NCBI RefSeq assembly: GCF_000471905.2
Contig: NW_006499912.1
Span: 2,602,711 to 2,666,710 of the forward strand
Source: Amborella trichopoda
Lineage: Eukaryota > Streptophyta > Magnoliopsida > Amborellales > Amborellaceae
Length of the DNA stretch: 64,000 nt
Direction: 5' to 3'
The position numbers and the translations under genes are program-made. Shown one piece after another: positions 33,471-44,600 of the stretch (positions are counted from its first letter, which is position 1; each line of letters opens with the position of its first letter). Under the pieces are notes generated by a model that saw only the letters and a program-made list of their open reading frames with translations, was not told where the DNA came from and searched no databases.

Positions 33471-34600
33471 TTTTTTTGGGGCCCTCTCGTCTTTTTAGAG
33501 CCTTCCAATTGAATTAAATCGCAGCTCCTAATCAGTGTCGTATTGGGTATGTGCTGTACATGTCTAGCTCACCTAAATCTACTTTCACCCATCTTGTCTC
33601 CTATTAGAGTCACCTCTAAGTTCCCTTGATCACATTCATTCTGAATTCTTGTCACCCCTCCATCTCAACATTTTCGTCATCCATCCATCTCAACATTCTC
33701 ATCTCTGCCACAGTCATCGTATTGGTAGGTATGTTGTTTTTTGACTGCCCAACTTCCCATCCCTAAAAGCAAAGTTGGTCTTAAGACTGTCTTATAGAAC
33801 TCCCTTTCAACTACATTAGTATGCGGCGATTACATAATATTCTAATTGCATATTTTCACTTCGTCCACCTAGCTCTATATGTGACATCTTCCTCAGAATC
33901 TCTATTTTCCTTGATATTGTCCCAAGATATTGAAAGTACTCTCTCTTTTAGGTATTTTTGGTCATCAATCTTAATTACTTCCTCCTTACTATTACTAAAC
34001 TTGTATTATGTTTATTTCATCTTTGTTCGGCTAATTTTAAAATCTTTAGATGCTAGAGCATCCCTCAAAAGTTTTAACTTTGCATCGATGCAACGTCCAA
34101 TTTCACCAATTAAAACTTTGTCATCTGCGAAAGACATACACCGCATAACTTCATCATATAGATTTTTAGTTAACTTGTCCATAACTGAAACAAAGAGATA
34201 TTGACTCAATTCTAACATCTAATATAGGCCTATTGTCACTAAAAACTCACTTGTCTCTCTACTAGTTATTTGCACACTAGTTAGTGTCTCACCATATCAA
34301 TATAGCTTCTGAAAACTCATTTTCTTTCCAACACCTATCGAATTAAATATGTAAGTACCCTATCGTAAGCTTTCTTTAAATCAATAAAGACTGTGGGGAG
34401 GCTTTTTCATTTCTCCCTGAACTTCTCAATCAGTTGTCTAAGTAGAAAAATAGTTTTAATTGTTGACCTCTCAGGCATAAAATCTAATTGATCTTCTGAT
34501 ATACTCGTTTCATACCTTAGTTGTGGCTCAATTATTCTCTCTCATAACTTCATAATATGGCCATAAGTTTGATCTCTTGATAGTTCATACAATTCTGTAT
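33471..34600 (-). mobile_element. RTE-type LINE fragment
   Basis: Minus-strand reverse transcriptase remnants. The open piece at 34218-34012 carries VMDKLTKNL, MSFADDKVLI (catalytic FADD intact), LLRDALASKDFKISRTK. Downstream on minus, at about 33620-33470, is the 3' region (AGGTGAGCTAGACATGTACA) that also occurs at 55.7 kb. Upstream, fragments at about 34350-34560 fit the YDRVP and LRQ segments. It is broken and inactive. Confidence 0.75.
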
Positions 34601-35017
34601 GTCTAATTTGTTCTTATAAGTTTGTACATAATATAAACTGCCTCAAAAAAAAAAAAAAGTACATTATATAAAAAGAAGGTCTATACTTAAAAAAAACACC
34701 AAAGGTTATAGTGGAAGCAACAATAAAATGGATGAAAATAAAAATATATACTTGAGCTTACAGAAAGAGAATGGAGTAGCAGGATCGGCTACTGATTTGT
34801 CAAAGTCTTAGAAATCACTATCCGGTTACTGATCTGGTGATTGTTTGTCAGATAAATTTTCATACTGCCACTAATGATGGATCTCTTGCTGTTTGAATCA
34901 ATATTATACAAAAACATAGTTCGGCTTGCAGTTTTGGTGTCTGTTACTTTTGACAGGCTTGCAACTTTTCAAGATACTTGGTTGTACTTGACATGGTCCA
35001 GATAACATCAGCTTTAT
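34601..35017. other. Unassigned sequence
   Basis: No gene or element recognised. An A-run lies at 34648-34661. Confidence 0.4.
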
Positions 35018-35266
35018 AATTATTATAATGAGATTGTATACAATGAGACCATTTACTGGTCACAATAACTTACAACCATCCGATATGAAATCTGATAGTT
35101 TAGGTGTGTTACAAAGTTTGAAAAAATTTCTTTTAAAGTTTGAGCTTGGTCAATGAAATAAATACATCCATCCAATTTCACATCCAAAGGTCAAGATTAA
35201 TTGTGACTATTTTGTATCAAAGATAATTGGTCTCATTGTATACTTTTCCTATTGTAATAAATCTGT
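35018..35266. mobile_element. MITE with GTATACAATGAGACC ends
   Basis: The inner inverted repeats GTATACAATGAGACCA (35036) and GGTCTCATTGTATAC (ending 35243) are near-perfect. The pairing extends outward to TTATTATAATG and CATTGTAATAA-like ends. The interior GTGACTATTTTGTATCAAAG resembles the MITE at 15652. No transposase. Confidence 0.75.
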
Positions 35267-35829
35267 ACTACTTATTTTAGGTCCCCATGAATTTGATGTC
35301 GTATCTCTCAAGTTGTGTTTACTCATAGATGCATTTTGGGATGAAGGGCATTCTTCTCTTCTATCTTGATCGCAGTTCCTTGATGACTTCTTAGGGCTGT
35401 TAATTGGATGCGCCCTAGTAAACATCTATGACTTCTACTCCTCCATTATCTCGTAATCTGAATTTCATATGCAATAGTTAAAAATGGTTATGACGTATAA
35501 AAATAAATGGTCTCATAATATATAATTCTTAACAATATTTGTACTATCTTTACAAGAAAACAATAGCTGCCGCGTGGAAGGCACTTGAGATAAAAAGGAG
35601 CTAATATGTCAAACATTTTCTCCATGAGCACAGAAGAGTGAATCATAATGCATATGCAGTAAGTTTTTCTTTTTTGAGATCCATATAGCTAATTTGCACT
35701 AGTGGAAAATCAATGCTGACGGAAGTGTTGAGAGTCATCACGGACTCATCATGTTCTGCTCGAGGGATGGGGCCAATATACTTGGATGCTACATGGATAC
35801 ATAATATTTTCAATTTTTTTGAGCTGATA
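35267..35829. other. Unassigned sequence
   Basis: No gene recognised. A fragment at 35485-35530 (AATAAATGGTCTCATAATAT) is probably another piece of the ATGAGACC MITE family. Confidence 0.4.
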
Positions 35830-37450
35830 ACTATCGTTAAATATTTTATTAGATAAATTTTTTGTATTATTCATTATAATGTTATTTTTTTAATAAATTT
35901 GAGATACTTTCTCACTCTAAATATTTGAGATAATTTCTCTTTAAAATTTTTTAAATAGTTTGTCTCTTTAAAATTTGTTGTAGTTTCCGTCTCTAAAATT
36001 TTAAGATATTATCTCTCCGTAAAACTTAAAATTTGATATAGTTTATCGCTCAAAAAATTTTGAGATTGTTTTACTCTTGTCAAAAAAAAAATTGAGACAA
36101 TTTCTCTCTCTGCAAATTTTCAAGTAGTTTCTCTCTTTAAAATTTGATATATTTCTCTCTAAAATTTTAAGATTCTCTAAAATTTTTGGGATAGTTTCTC
36201 TCTATAAAATGTAGAGATAGTTTCTCTCTATAAAATGTAGAGATATTTTATCTATAAAAATTTTGAAATATTTTCTCTCTAAAACTTAAATTTGAGATAG
36301 TTTTTTGCTTTAAAATTTTTGATATAGTTTCTCTCTCTAAAATTTTTGAGATATTTTCTTTCTAAAAATTTTCAGGTACTTAATCTCTCTAAAACTTAAA
36401 TTTGAGATAGTTTCTCTCTAAAATTTTAAGATACTTTTCTCTCTAAAAACTAATATTTGAGATAGTTTCTCTTTTTAAAAATTTTAAGATAGTTTCTCTC
36501 TCTAAAAATTATTGATTCTTTCTAAAACTTAAAATTTGAGATAATTTATTTCTAAATATTTTGAGATAGTTTCTCTCTCAAAATTTTGAAGTAGTTTCTC
36601 TCTCTAAAACTTAAAATTTAAGATAATTTCTCTAGTTTCTCTCTCTAAATATTTTCAAGCATTTTTTTTTTTTAAATTTAAAATTTGGAATAGTTTCTCT
36701 CTCAATATTTTTGAGATAGCTCCTCTCTCTAAAATTTAAAAGTTAAGATAGTTTATCTCTCTAGAAATTTGACAGAGTTTCTCTCCCCAAATTTTTTTTA
36801 ATATTTTCTCTATCTAAAACTTAAAATTTGAGGTAGATTGTCTCTTTAAAATTTTTAAGTACTTTCTCTCTCTAAAACTTAAAATTTGATATAGTTTCTC
36901 TCGAATTTTTTTTAAGTATTTTCTCTTTATAAAACATAAAATTTGAAATAGTTTCTCTCTCTAAAATTTTTTAGATAGGTTTTCTCTCTAAAACTTTTTA
37001 GGTCTCCCTAAAAAACTTGACACAGTTTCTCTCTAAAATTTTAAGATATTTTCTCGTTCTAAAACTTAAAATTTGGAATAGTCTCTCTAAAAAATTTGAG
37101 ATAGTTTCTCTATCTAAAAAATTTGAAATAATTTCTCTCTAAAAGTTTTCAAGTCCTTCCTCTATCTAAAACTTAAAATTTAAAATAGTTTCTCTCTCTC
37201 TAAAACTTTGTTTTAATACTTCTCACTCTAAAATTTGATATAGTTTCTTTCTATAAAATTTTAAATTATTTTCTCTCTAAAATTTAAAATGTGAAATAGT
37301 TTCTTTCTATAAAAACTTTGAGATAGTTTCTCTCTATAAAAATTTTTTATAGCTTTCCTCTCTAAAATTAGAAATACTTTATCACTCTAAAATATTAAGA
37401 TACTTTCTCTCTCTAAAAAATAAAATTTGATATAGTTTTTCTATCTAATT
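35830..37450. repeat. 1.6-kb degenerate minisatellite
   Basis: About 50 irregular units of roughly 25-40 bp. The common phrase is GAGATAGTTTCTCTCTCTAAAA followed by CTTAAAATTT. Units vary in CT-run length and presence of the AACTTAAAA block. No ORF spans it. The plus strand has alternating pyrimidine runs (TTTCTCTCTCT) and A-rich runs. Confidence 0.92.
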
Positions 37451-37864
37451 TGTGGGGATATTTTTGTGGAATTAATTGTATTTTTATAAAGTGGATGTCT
37501 CCCTAACAGGGAAGTCTGGCTAGAAGTCAATTTCGGAGGGTAAAGCGAAACATATTTCTTTATTTTTTTGCTTGAAATAAGGAAAACAATTACATAAGGA
37601 AATATATTTCAATCCCACAATTTCGATCCAAACACCAGAACTGTACCATTTCCACTTACAAACATTTATAGAAATGTATTTCCAAGTATCCAGATGACCC
37701 CTAATTGCTTTGTTTTATTTTAATATAAGTTCTTTCTATAGTTTAATATAGTTTTGTCTTTTTGTAGGTCAAAATCAAATTAGGAAATGTGGCTACCCTA
37801 CACTCTAAGAAACGCAAGGGCAGGGACCTTCCTGTTTGGGACCATCTTCAAAGAATAAAACAAT

Positions 37865-38255
37865 GGATATATAAGGTTAACACCTTGTATTGTAGAATTA
37901 AGGTGCACTTCAAAATTCGATCAAAAAAAGAAAAGAAAATGATCTTTTGATGTTGAAAAACCATCTAAAGATGCGGGGAAAGAAAAAAAAAACAAAATCT
38001 TGAAGTCCCAAAAATTGTACATCTTACAATTTATTATCTGGATTGTCCATTTTTAAGAATTTCATGTGTTTATAGATCTGTTTGATTTGAACCATTTTTG
38101 GAGTTTAAAATTTTATAATTAGAGATAAAAGGAGATTCTCGGGTAATTCTAAAAATTTTTGACATCCAAATTGCATCTCATGACAAAATTTGAAGGCGTA
38201 CCTTACTTTGATAATTTAAGATTACAACTTTATGCAAATCACATACTAAAATGAT
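37865..38255. mobile_element. MITE, family of 14176
   Basis: Begins ATATATAAGGTTAACACCTT with GAATTAAGGTGCACTTC just inside. It ends GGCGTACCTTACTTTG then ACAACTTTATGCAAATCACA. The interior has CATTTTTAAGAATTTC and ATAGATCTGTTTGAT, as in the sister copies. Confidence 0.7.
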
Positions 38256-38315
38256 ATACAGTCTACTCTATTGTTGTAAAACAACACTTCCAACTTCCTC
38301 TCTTCCCTCACTCTT

Positions 38316-38454
38316 AGGGCGTGCTTGACTGCATTTCCATATGGCAGTGGGAGTCTCCCATTCATTATGGAAGACTGCCGTTTCATCTTTCAAACATAGG
38401 AGTGAAATGTTCCATATGCACTTCCAAAAAAATTCCTATTATCAAACACGCCCT
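38316..38454. mobile_element. 139-bp MITE with AGGGCGTG ends
   Basis: AGGGCGTGCTTGACT on the left pairs with ATCAAACACGCCCT on the right. No target duplication was confirmed, so the superfamily is left open. Confidence 0.65.
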
Positions 38455-38582
38455 CGTAGTAAAGAGGTGGCCCCTTACCTCTCTTTTTTATTTGATGCTG
38501 AAGCCTATATCTGCATGCTGGCACCCACAGTGCTTGCACATTCTTCAACAACCCAACGAATACTGCTTAGTAGGGCACCATG

Positions 38583-38671
38583 CCCCTGGTTCACGCCAGG
38601 GGTGCACCATGCCCCTGGTTCACGCCAGGGGTTAATGGCCAGGGCACTATGCCCCTGGTTCACGCCAGGGG
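38583..38671. repeat. Hairpin minisatellite, 3 units
   Basis: CCCCTGGTTCACGCCAGGGG occurs exactly at 38583, 38612 and 38652. Each is a perfect 7-bp stem (CCCCTGG/CCAGGGG) with a 6-base loop. Spacers are TGCACCATG and TTAATGGCCAGGGCACTATG. It is far more GC-rich than the flanks. Confidence 0.93.
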
Positions 38672-38689
38672 TTAATGGCCCAGGCACCT

Positions 38690-40387
38690 CAGCCTTGCCT
38701 TAAAGGCCCCAACTACCAAATTTGGGTTGTACCAATAATTGAAATCGAGGATAGATGAACAGGCTTGACCCGGGCTGAGTCTGGTCCACCTGTTTTGTTT
38801 TATGTTTTTGTGAATTTTGAAAAAGTGAGTTCAATTTCTACTGGGCCTACCTAGCCCTTCCTGTCCATACCATTAATAGGCCAGGCCAACTAGCCAAGAG
38901 ATGGGCCTGCCCTTGACATGTTTCACAGGTCTTTTCGGGTCTTCCGAGGGGCCGCGCAGGGGCCCATGCCCAGCTTGTTGGCCCCCTAGTTGGCCCCAAT
39001 AAATTTTTTTTTTTGATAATTTACTGAGAAAGATAAGACCTTACCTGTTTTTTCAAATAGTTTAAGAGTTAGTTTTTGACTGCTCGAGAAATTCTGCCCG
39101 AAATGGATTAGAACCAATAATTGGCTAAATAGTGAGTGAAGGTATAGAGTGAGACCTCTTGTAGATTCACATCTCTTTTCACAATAAATGGCTCGCATGT
39201 TTCCCATCAAAATTCTTAACAACCTATATTAGGTGAAACTCGTGCTTAAACATAGACCCGACTCTTGAAAAATTATAATATCATTATCACCACAGACGAA
39301 GAAATTACTGGAGGACTGTGGGCTACCCACTTTTCATTCCCCCACACAAAATGTCCTAGAAATATTAGCTTTTCTTCCTGGCCAAATCCATGAATGTGTG
39401 CTTGTGTGGATATGATAGGGCTATCACCTGAGTTGGGTCCTGGTTCATCTCTAGCTTGAGGCTGGTCAGGTCCACAATCTAAACTTGTGGACCTGAGAGT
39501 CATGTCGCTTGACCAGAACCAACCCATTGTTTTCTTAATAGCATTCATCTTTTATATTAGGAATATATAATATATTATTATATTTCCTCATATTTTTCAG
39601 TCCGATTTACTCGAACTCGATTAGGTCCAGGTTTGGCCCTTGCCCAACCTTCAAACTGGCAGATTGGTCCTGACCCGGACCCAACCTGACTCATTTACAC
39701 CAGACTGATATGTGAGAGTGAGAGCGAGCGAGGGAGATTCTTATTTTATGTATAGGAGAAGAATGTTTATTTTTTGGATTAATCAGCTATTACCATTCCA
39801 TGCTTTGAAGAGAAAATGAAGCCTTAAGCTTTAATTCCACAACTTTCAGAAAACTAAAGGTCAACTGTTTCCAACGCCCCAAGATCGAGAGAGAGAGCAA
39901 GAGAGAGAGAGAGAGGGAGGGAGGAGTACATTAATTTACAGAGTAGAATAAAACACGGCGGAAATGAGCAGATGCCACCACCACCAATGCTTTAAAGCCT
40001 AACCCACAGTTGATATCTCACCCTGCAAACCTGTCACAACAAGGTCCACGTTAATAAAACAGGTGGAGTACCCGCTCAAACCCTTCGCTAACTTTGAGAA
40101 GAAAAAGGAAATCCACATTACAGCTTAATAAACACGGAAAAACCATTAGTGCTCGAACTAACGAAGGCACTAGTCCACTTAAAATCGGTGCGACCTGTCA
40201 GATTGGTAAAAACATTGGAGGATTTTATTAGGAAATTACATGATTCTAATGCCAAAATTAATATAACCTATGAAATCATTACTTATAAAGTTGAAGTGAA
40301 GAAGAACTAGGTATGCCTTGTTCCCCATTAAAGAGAAAGAGAGAAAACAAGTGGTTCAAAAGGGAGGAAAATAAAATTTTTAAAGGG
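38690..40387. other. Unassigned intergenic sequence
   Basis: No gene. Repeated short motifs (GACCCGGGCTGAGTCTGG, GGTCCTGACCCGGACCCAAC) at both ends of 38760-39700 hint at a degenerate DNA transposon. A GA-rich run lies at 39886-39925. Nothing else is recognised. Confidence 0.4.
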
Positions 40388-40735
40388 TTTGGTTTCTATA
40401 AGGTTGCAACCTTAAACAATCCAATTAAGGCACACCTCCAAATTTTATCATGTAATTTTCGTGAAAAAATTCTTAGGATTATCTCAAAATCTATTTTCAT
40501 ATCTAATTATACAATTCTAAACTAAAAAAATGGTTAAAATTAAACAGATCTATAAACATATGAAAATATTGAAAATAGACAGACTCAATCTGTTTTTTCT
40601 TTCATATTTATACATTTCGATGTCGAGATGATCAATTAGAGGGTTTTTCAACATTAAATCAACCTTTTCCGATGGATTTTTGAGGTGCATATGTAATCCT
40701 ACATTTTAAGATTGCAACCTCATATAAACTTTTTC
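40388..40735. mobile_element. MITE, family of 14176
   Basis: The left end GGTTTCTATAAGGTTGCAAC with AATTAAGGCACACCTCC faces the right end GAGGTGCATATGTAAT and AAGATTGCAACCTCATATAA. Imperfect inverted repeats of about 45 bp. Confidence 0.8.
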
Positions 40736-41214
40736 TATTTTTAAATAAAAAAAATTGCAGAAAAAAAGTGAAGAATGCATGCCAAAATGGTAAGTAAGAA
40801 AAAACTTCCTTGACGATTCTTGACAAAATCTTGAGATCTTTTGGATAAATGATTTTGGAAAGATTTTTGACAAAATATCATGTGCAATCAAAATAGAAAA
40901 GATAAGGAAAAGACAATCATGCCAAAGAATAGCAAGAGAGATGGGAGGGGAAAGATTTAGGCCGGTTCATCCAAGAGAACTTGCAAAACCGGCAGTCAAA
41001 CCAGTTCAACCAGTCAACCACCAGTTTTGACCAATTCTCAAGAAATACTGGTTTATTGTTCATGTTGGACCGAACAAGGGTCCGGTTACCGGTTTTGCTG
41101 TTGGACTATTCATTCCGGTTTTCATAACTAAGGAAAAAATTGCTATTTCCTCCTAGAGAAGAAAATGATAACACAAAGCGCCATCTATCTCTAAGACCTT
41201 TATTTAGGAAAATA
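40736..41214. other. 3' flank of the TRB-like gene
   Basis: Presumed 3' UTR and flank of the minus-strand gene. At 40965-41140 there is a cluster of ACCGG / CCGGTT motifs (AAAACCGGCAGTCAAACCAG), possibly a degenerate transposon end. Confidence 0.4.
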
Positions 41215-41616
41215 TTAGCAGCAAGAACCATATCTTTCTAATTTTGCTTCATTGAAAAGCTTAGGCTCCTGGCAGTCTCCTAGTTTCTTGACATTGAAAG
41301 TAAAGAATGGCAAGATGACTATAAAGCAGTCCTTACACTGACTATATAGGTTCTTTGCAAGCAGAAGAAGAGCATCGGATTCTTCAGCCAGCTTTGAGAT
41401 CCAGGCTGCTTCATTGGCGGACTCATTCGCAAGCTCAAACCTGTACTCGGCCTCTGCTATTCTGCATGCAGCATAGGCTGCTGCTTCCTCAACTCCATTG
41501 ACGTGGTTTCCAGGAAAGCTCTGAGGAGGTCCATGGCGGTTCAGTTGATCGGGCTGCCTCTGAAAAGAGGTTTTGATGCTTGATGATGGATTCTTAAGTT
41601 TGTAGTTACTCTGGAT
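41215..41616 (-). CDS. TRB last exon: linker, coiled coil and stop
   Basis: 402 bp including the stop. The acceptor is AATTGCAG|ATCCAG. It encodes IQSNYKLKNPSSS, a Pro/Gln-rich linker, the coiled coil and a tail of about 30 residues (CFIVILPFFTFNVKK...) that is more hydrophobic than I would expect, so the true coding end may be slightly different. Confidence 0.82.
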   Translation of the reverse strand: MQSNYKLKNPSSSIKTSFQRQPDQLNRHGPPQSFPGNHVNGVEEAAAYAACRIAEAEYRFELANESANEAAWISKLAEESDALLLLAKNLYSQCKDCFIVILPFFTFNVKKLGDCQEPKLFNEAKLERYGSCC

Positions 41617-44600
41617 CTGCAATTAGTTCACTTAGTTGTAGCAATTGACACCATGAGATTGGGAAGGATAGAGAGATTAAGATGCAGATCAAGCTTTATC
41701 AAAGCTTAGCATTATCATATCTGATATACTATGTCAACTAACAAAGGAAGTGAAACCATGGAGATGGGGTATGGTTGTCCCATGAGAATCCAGAAACAAC
41801 AACAATATAAGGGTACCATGAGTTTGAAAGAACAAAAATTCTGGATATTTTGAAAAACCAAAGCAATCCCAATAGGTAAGAGGTGTATGTGATGTATTAT
41901 GGTTCTAGACAGAACATGGTATGGCATTTGTCTGGGACAAAACAGAGATGAAAGGCAATAGAAATATTGAGAGGAATGACATCAATCATCAGATCGTCTA
42001 TTTGCCAACAAATAAAAAGTTCACAGTAGCTCCAGTTTTCCCACTACCAAATGTCCTCCAATGCCCTCATTGAAAATGTTAGGCATTAAAGGAAATGGTA
42101 TGATCTATATAGACCAGGTGTGCCAGGACTCGCCGCAGCCAAGGCACTCGTCCCGTGACCCAGGGGAGTTAGAGTCCAGAACACAGGGCCTTTTGGCCCT
42201 AAAAGAATTTAAAGAAAAAATAGAAAAATTTGAAAAAAATAGAAAACTTCTAGTACAAGTAAATTGAAACCTAAAACAAATTTTAAAAGTTAAAAGAAGC
42301 TTAAAAATGTAAAGAAAAAAGGATTTAAAAAAAAAAACTGATTTACAGTTCGGGACATTTTAAAAAATTCCAAAAAAGAGGAAAATGTAAAAATAGTGAT
42401 TATGGCAAAAAACACTCACCAATCATTGCCAAATACATCCAAATCATGTATAAAAAGATTATAAAACAATTTTCAATGCCACTTTAGACTGTGATTTTGG
42501 TGGTTGAAATTAGGATAAAAACAGAGAGTCAACACAAGCAGAAAAAATCAATGATCAAGAGACATCATGGAGGAACTTCCAGTGCTCGAGAATGTCAACG
42601 TTCACAAAAAGCATCATCAAACATCCTTCCCAAGTAAAATACAGTAGGCACATAACAAGCCAATTAAATCACAGACACAGAATGGTGCATCACATAAAAG
42701 GCAAGCAAGTCCACTAAGGAAAGGACAAACCCTGGTGCAACCAGTATAACAGGATGGCAAACCAAATTTTATCCAAAAGTGTAAAGATCCAATTGATCAC
42801 CTTCTCAATTTTCTCTTGAGCAACCAGCCTTCTCAACTTCGCAGTGAGCACCCTTCTGAAATTCGGTGGTATCTCGTTTCTTTCCTGTAAAATGCATAAG
42901 AAAATACCCAATAAGTATTGCTTAATTATACTTCAATGTGAAGAACATCAGCAAGGATCATATAATTTTAAAGAAACAATAATGAAGTTCCAGATGTTAA
43001 TCTTGTGAAATTAGATGTTGATCTCAGCGATACCTTAACATCTCTTTTGTTTTCCCTTGATGAATAATAACTTTTGAGTAAAGAAAAGCACAAGTAAATT
43101 ACAGGAGACCAGGATACCACGACTTAAGTCCATACCCATATAACCATGTTTCCAAACCTATCCAATGCATTAAAATTCGACTCACAGTCAACATGACTAG
43201 GTTAATCACTGAGTTTTAAAAAGGAAAACTCAGAATTCAGATGAGTCAAGAAAAGCTTCGTCGTTATCAAACAAGCTGAACCCTCGTCTCCTTTCTTGTT
43301 CAGAATCGCGCCCTTTGTGAAGTAAATGAAACAATATTCAAGGCAACACATTAGGCAAAATGGATTTTGTATACCATCTAGAAATGCTTGAACACAGCAT
43401 AACTTTTCTTGGGGCATAGGTGTCACAAGCTTTCCCTAGAATTTAAAGAATGTTGAGCTAGCCAAGGGCCACAAATTAACCATATGAGACCAGGTCAAGA
43501 TGGATAACTCAACCTTTCACAAATATAGGAACCAAGGTGCATTTAAAGACTTCTTGTTTGAATGAGTTTAGGGTTTTGCTTTGAAGTTTTGAGTGCCTAA
43601 ATCGATCCTACCTGCAACATATTCATGCGAGGGAAGTCTCGACTCTTATTAATTCCCAGGGATTATATAGAGCTTTTGGATATTGAACAAGTATAAATCA
43701 AGTTGCCCTGGTTTTAGACAAACATTGACGTATACAAGATAGTGGGCAAAGGGAGAAAGGGGAACTAACTTATCAAGCTATTTGTCAACCAATCACGTGA
43801 CAGCAATGAGGTTCCCTAACAAGCGAATTGGTACACCACATCCTCATTAGCTTTGCGTGAAATGTGATTAAAGGATGGTCTAGAAGCAGACTAGACAATA
43901 ATTCCACCATAACAGGAGCCAGTCTCTAAGGCCCCATTTGGTTCCCTAGTAATGGGTAACCTGGGGAGAGGAGATGCCACTCCTGGAACTGGCATCTCCT
44001 AGAATATAGGTGTCTGCTGGTTGGATAGAATTTCGTAAGAGACTTGGAAGATGCCTTTCCACTGTTTTGATTGCCTGGAAGACGTGTCTCCCAGAGAAAG
44101 ATGAGACAGAGGGAGAGAACTAGATGAGAGAAGAACGCCTAAAATTTTACAAAGAAAAATAAACAGAGGGACAAAATTCCCTACAGTCACATGCTCTTTT
44201 CTCCTAAAACATCTCCCTTATTACATTTCCTTATATTCACACATCTTTTCTAAGTTTTAGGGAACTAATATACGGCGTGGTTTCTACAACGTTGCAACCT
44301 TAAACAATCTAATTAAGGGGCACCTTCAAATTTTATCATAACATGTAATTTTGGTGTTAAATCCTTTTAGGATTATCTGAAAATCTATTTTTATATCTAA
44401 TTATAAAATTTTATACTTCAAAAATAGTTAAAATCAAGTAGATCTACAAATATATGAAAATCTTGAAATGGACGGTCTAGATAATGTGTTGCAAGATGCA
44501 CTCTTTCTAGACTCAAAATCTTCCTTTTTTTCATATTCATACATCTTCTCCATGTCGAGAAGATCAATTAGAGGGTTTTTCAACTTTAAAACAACCTTTT

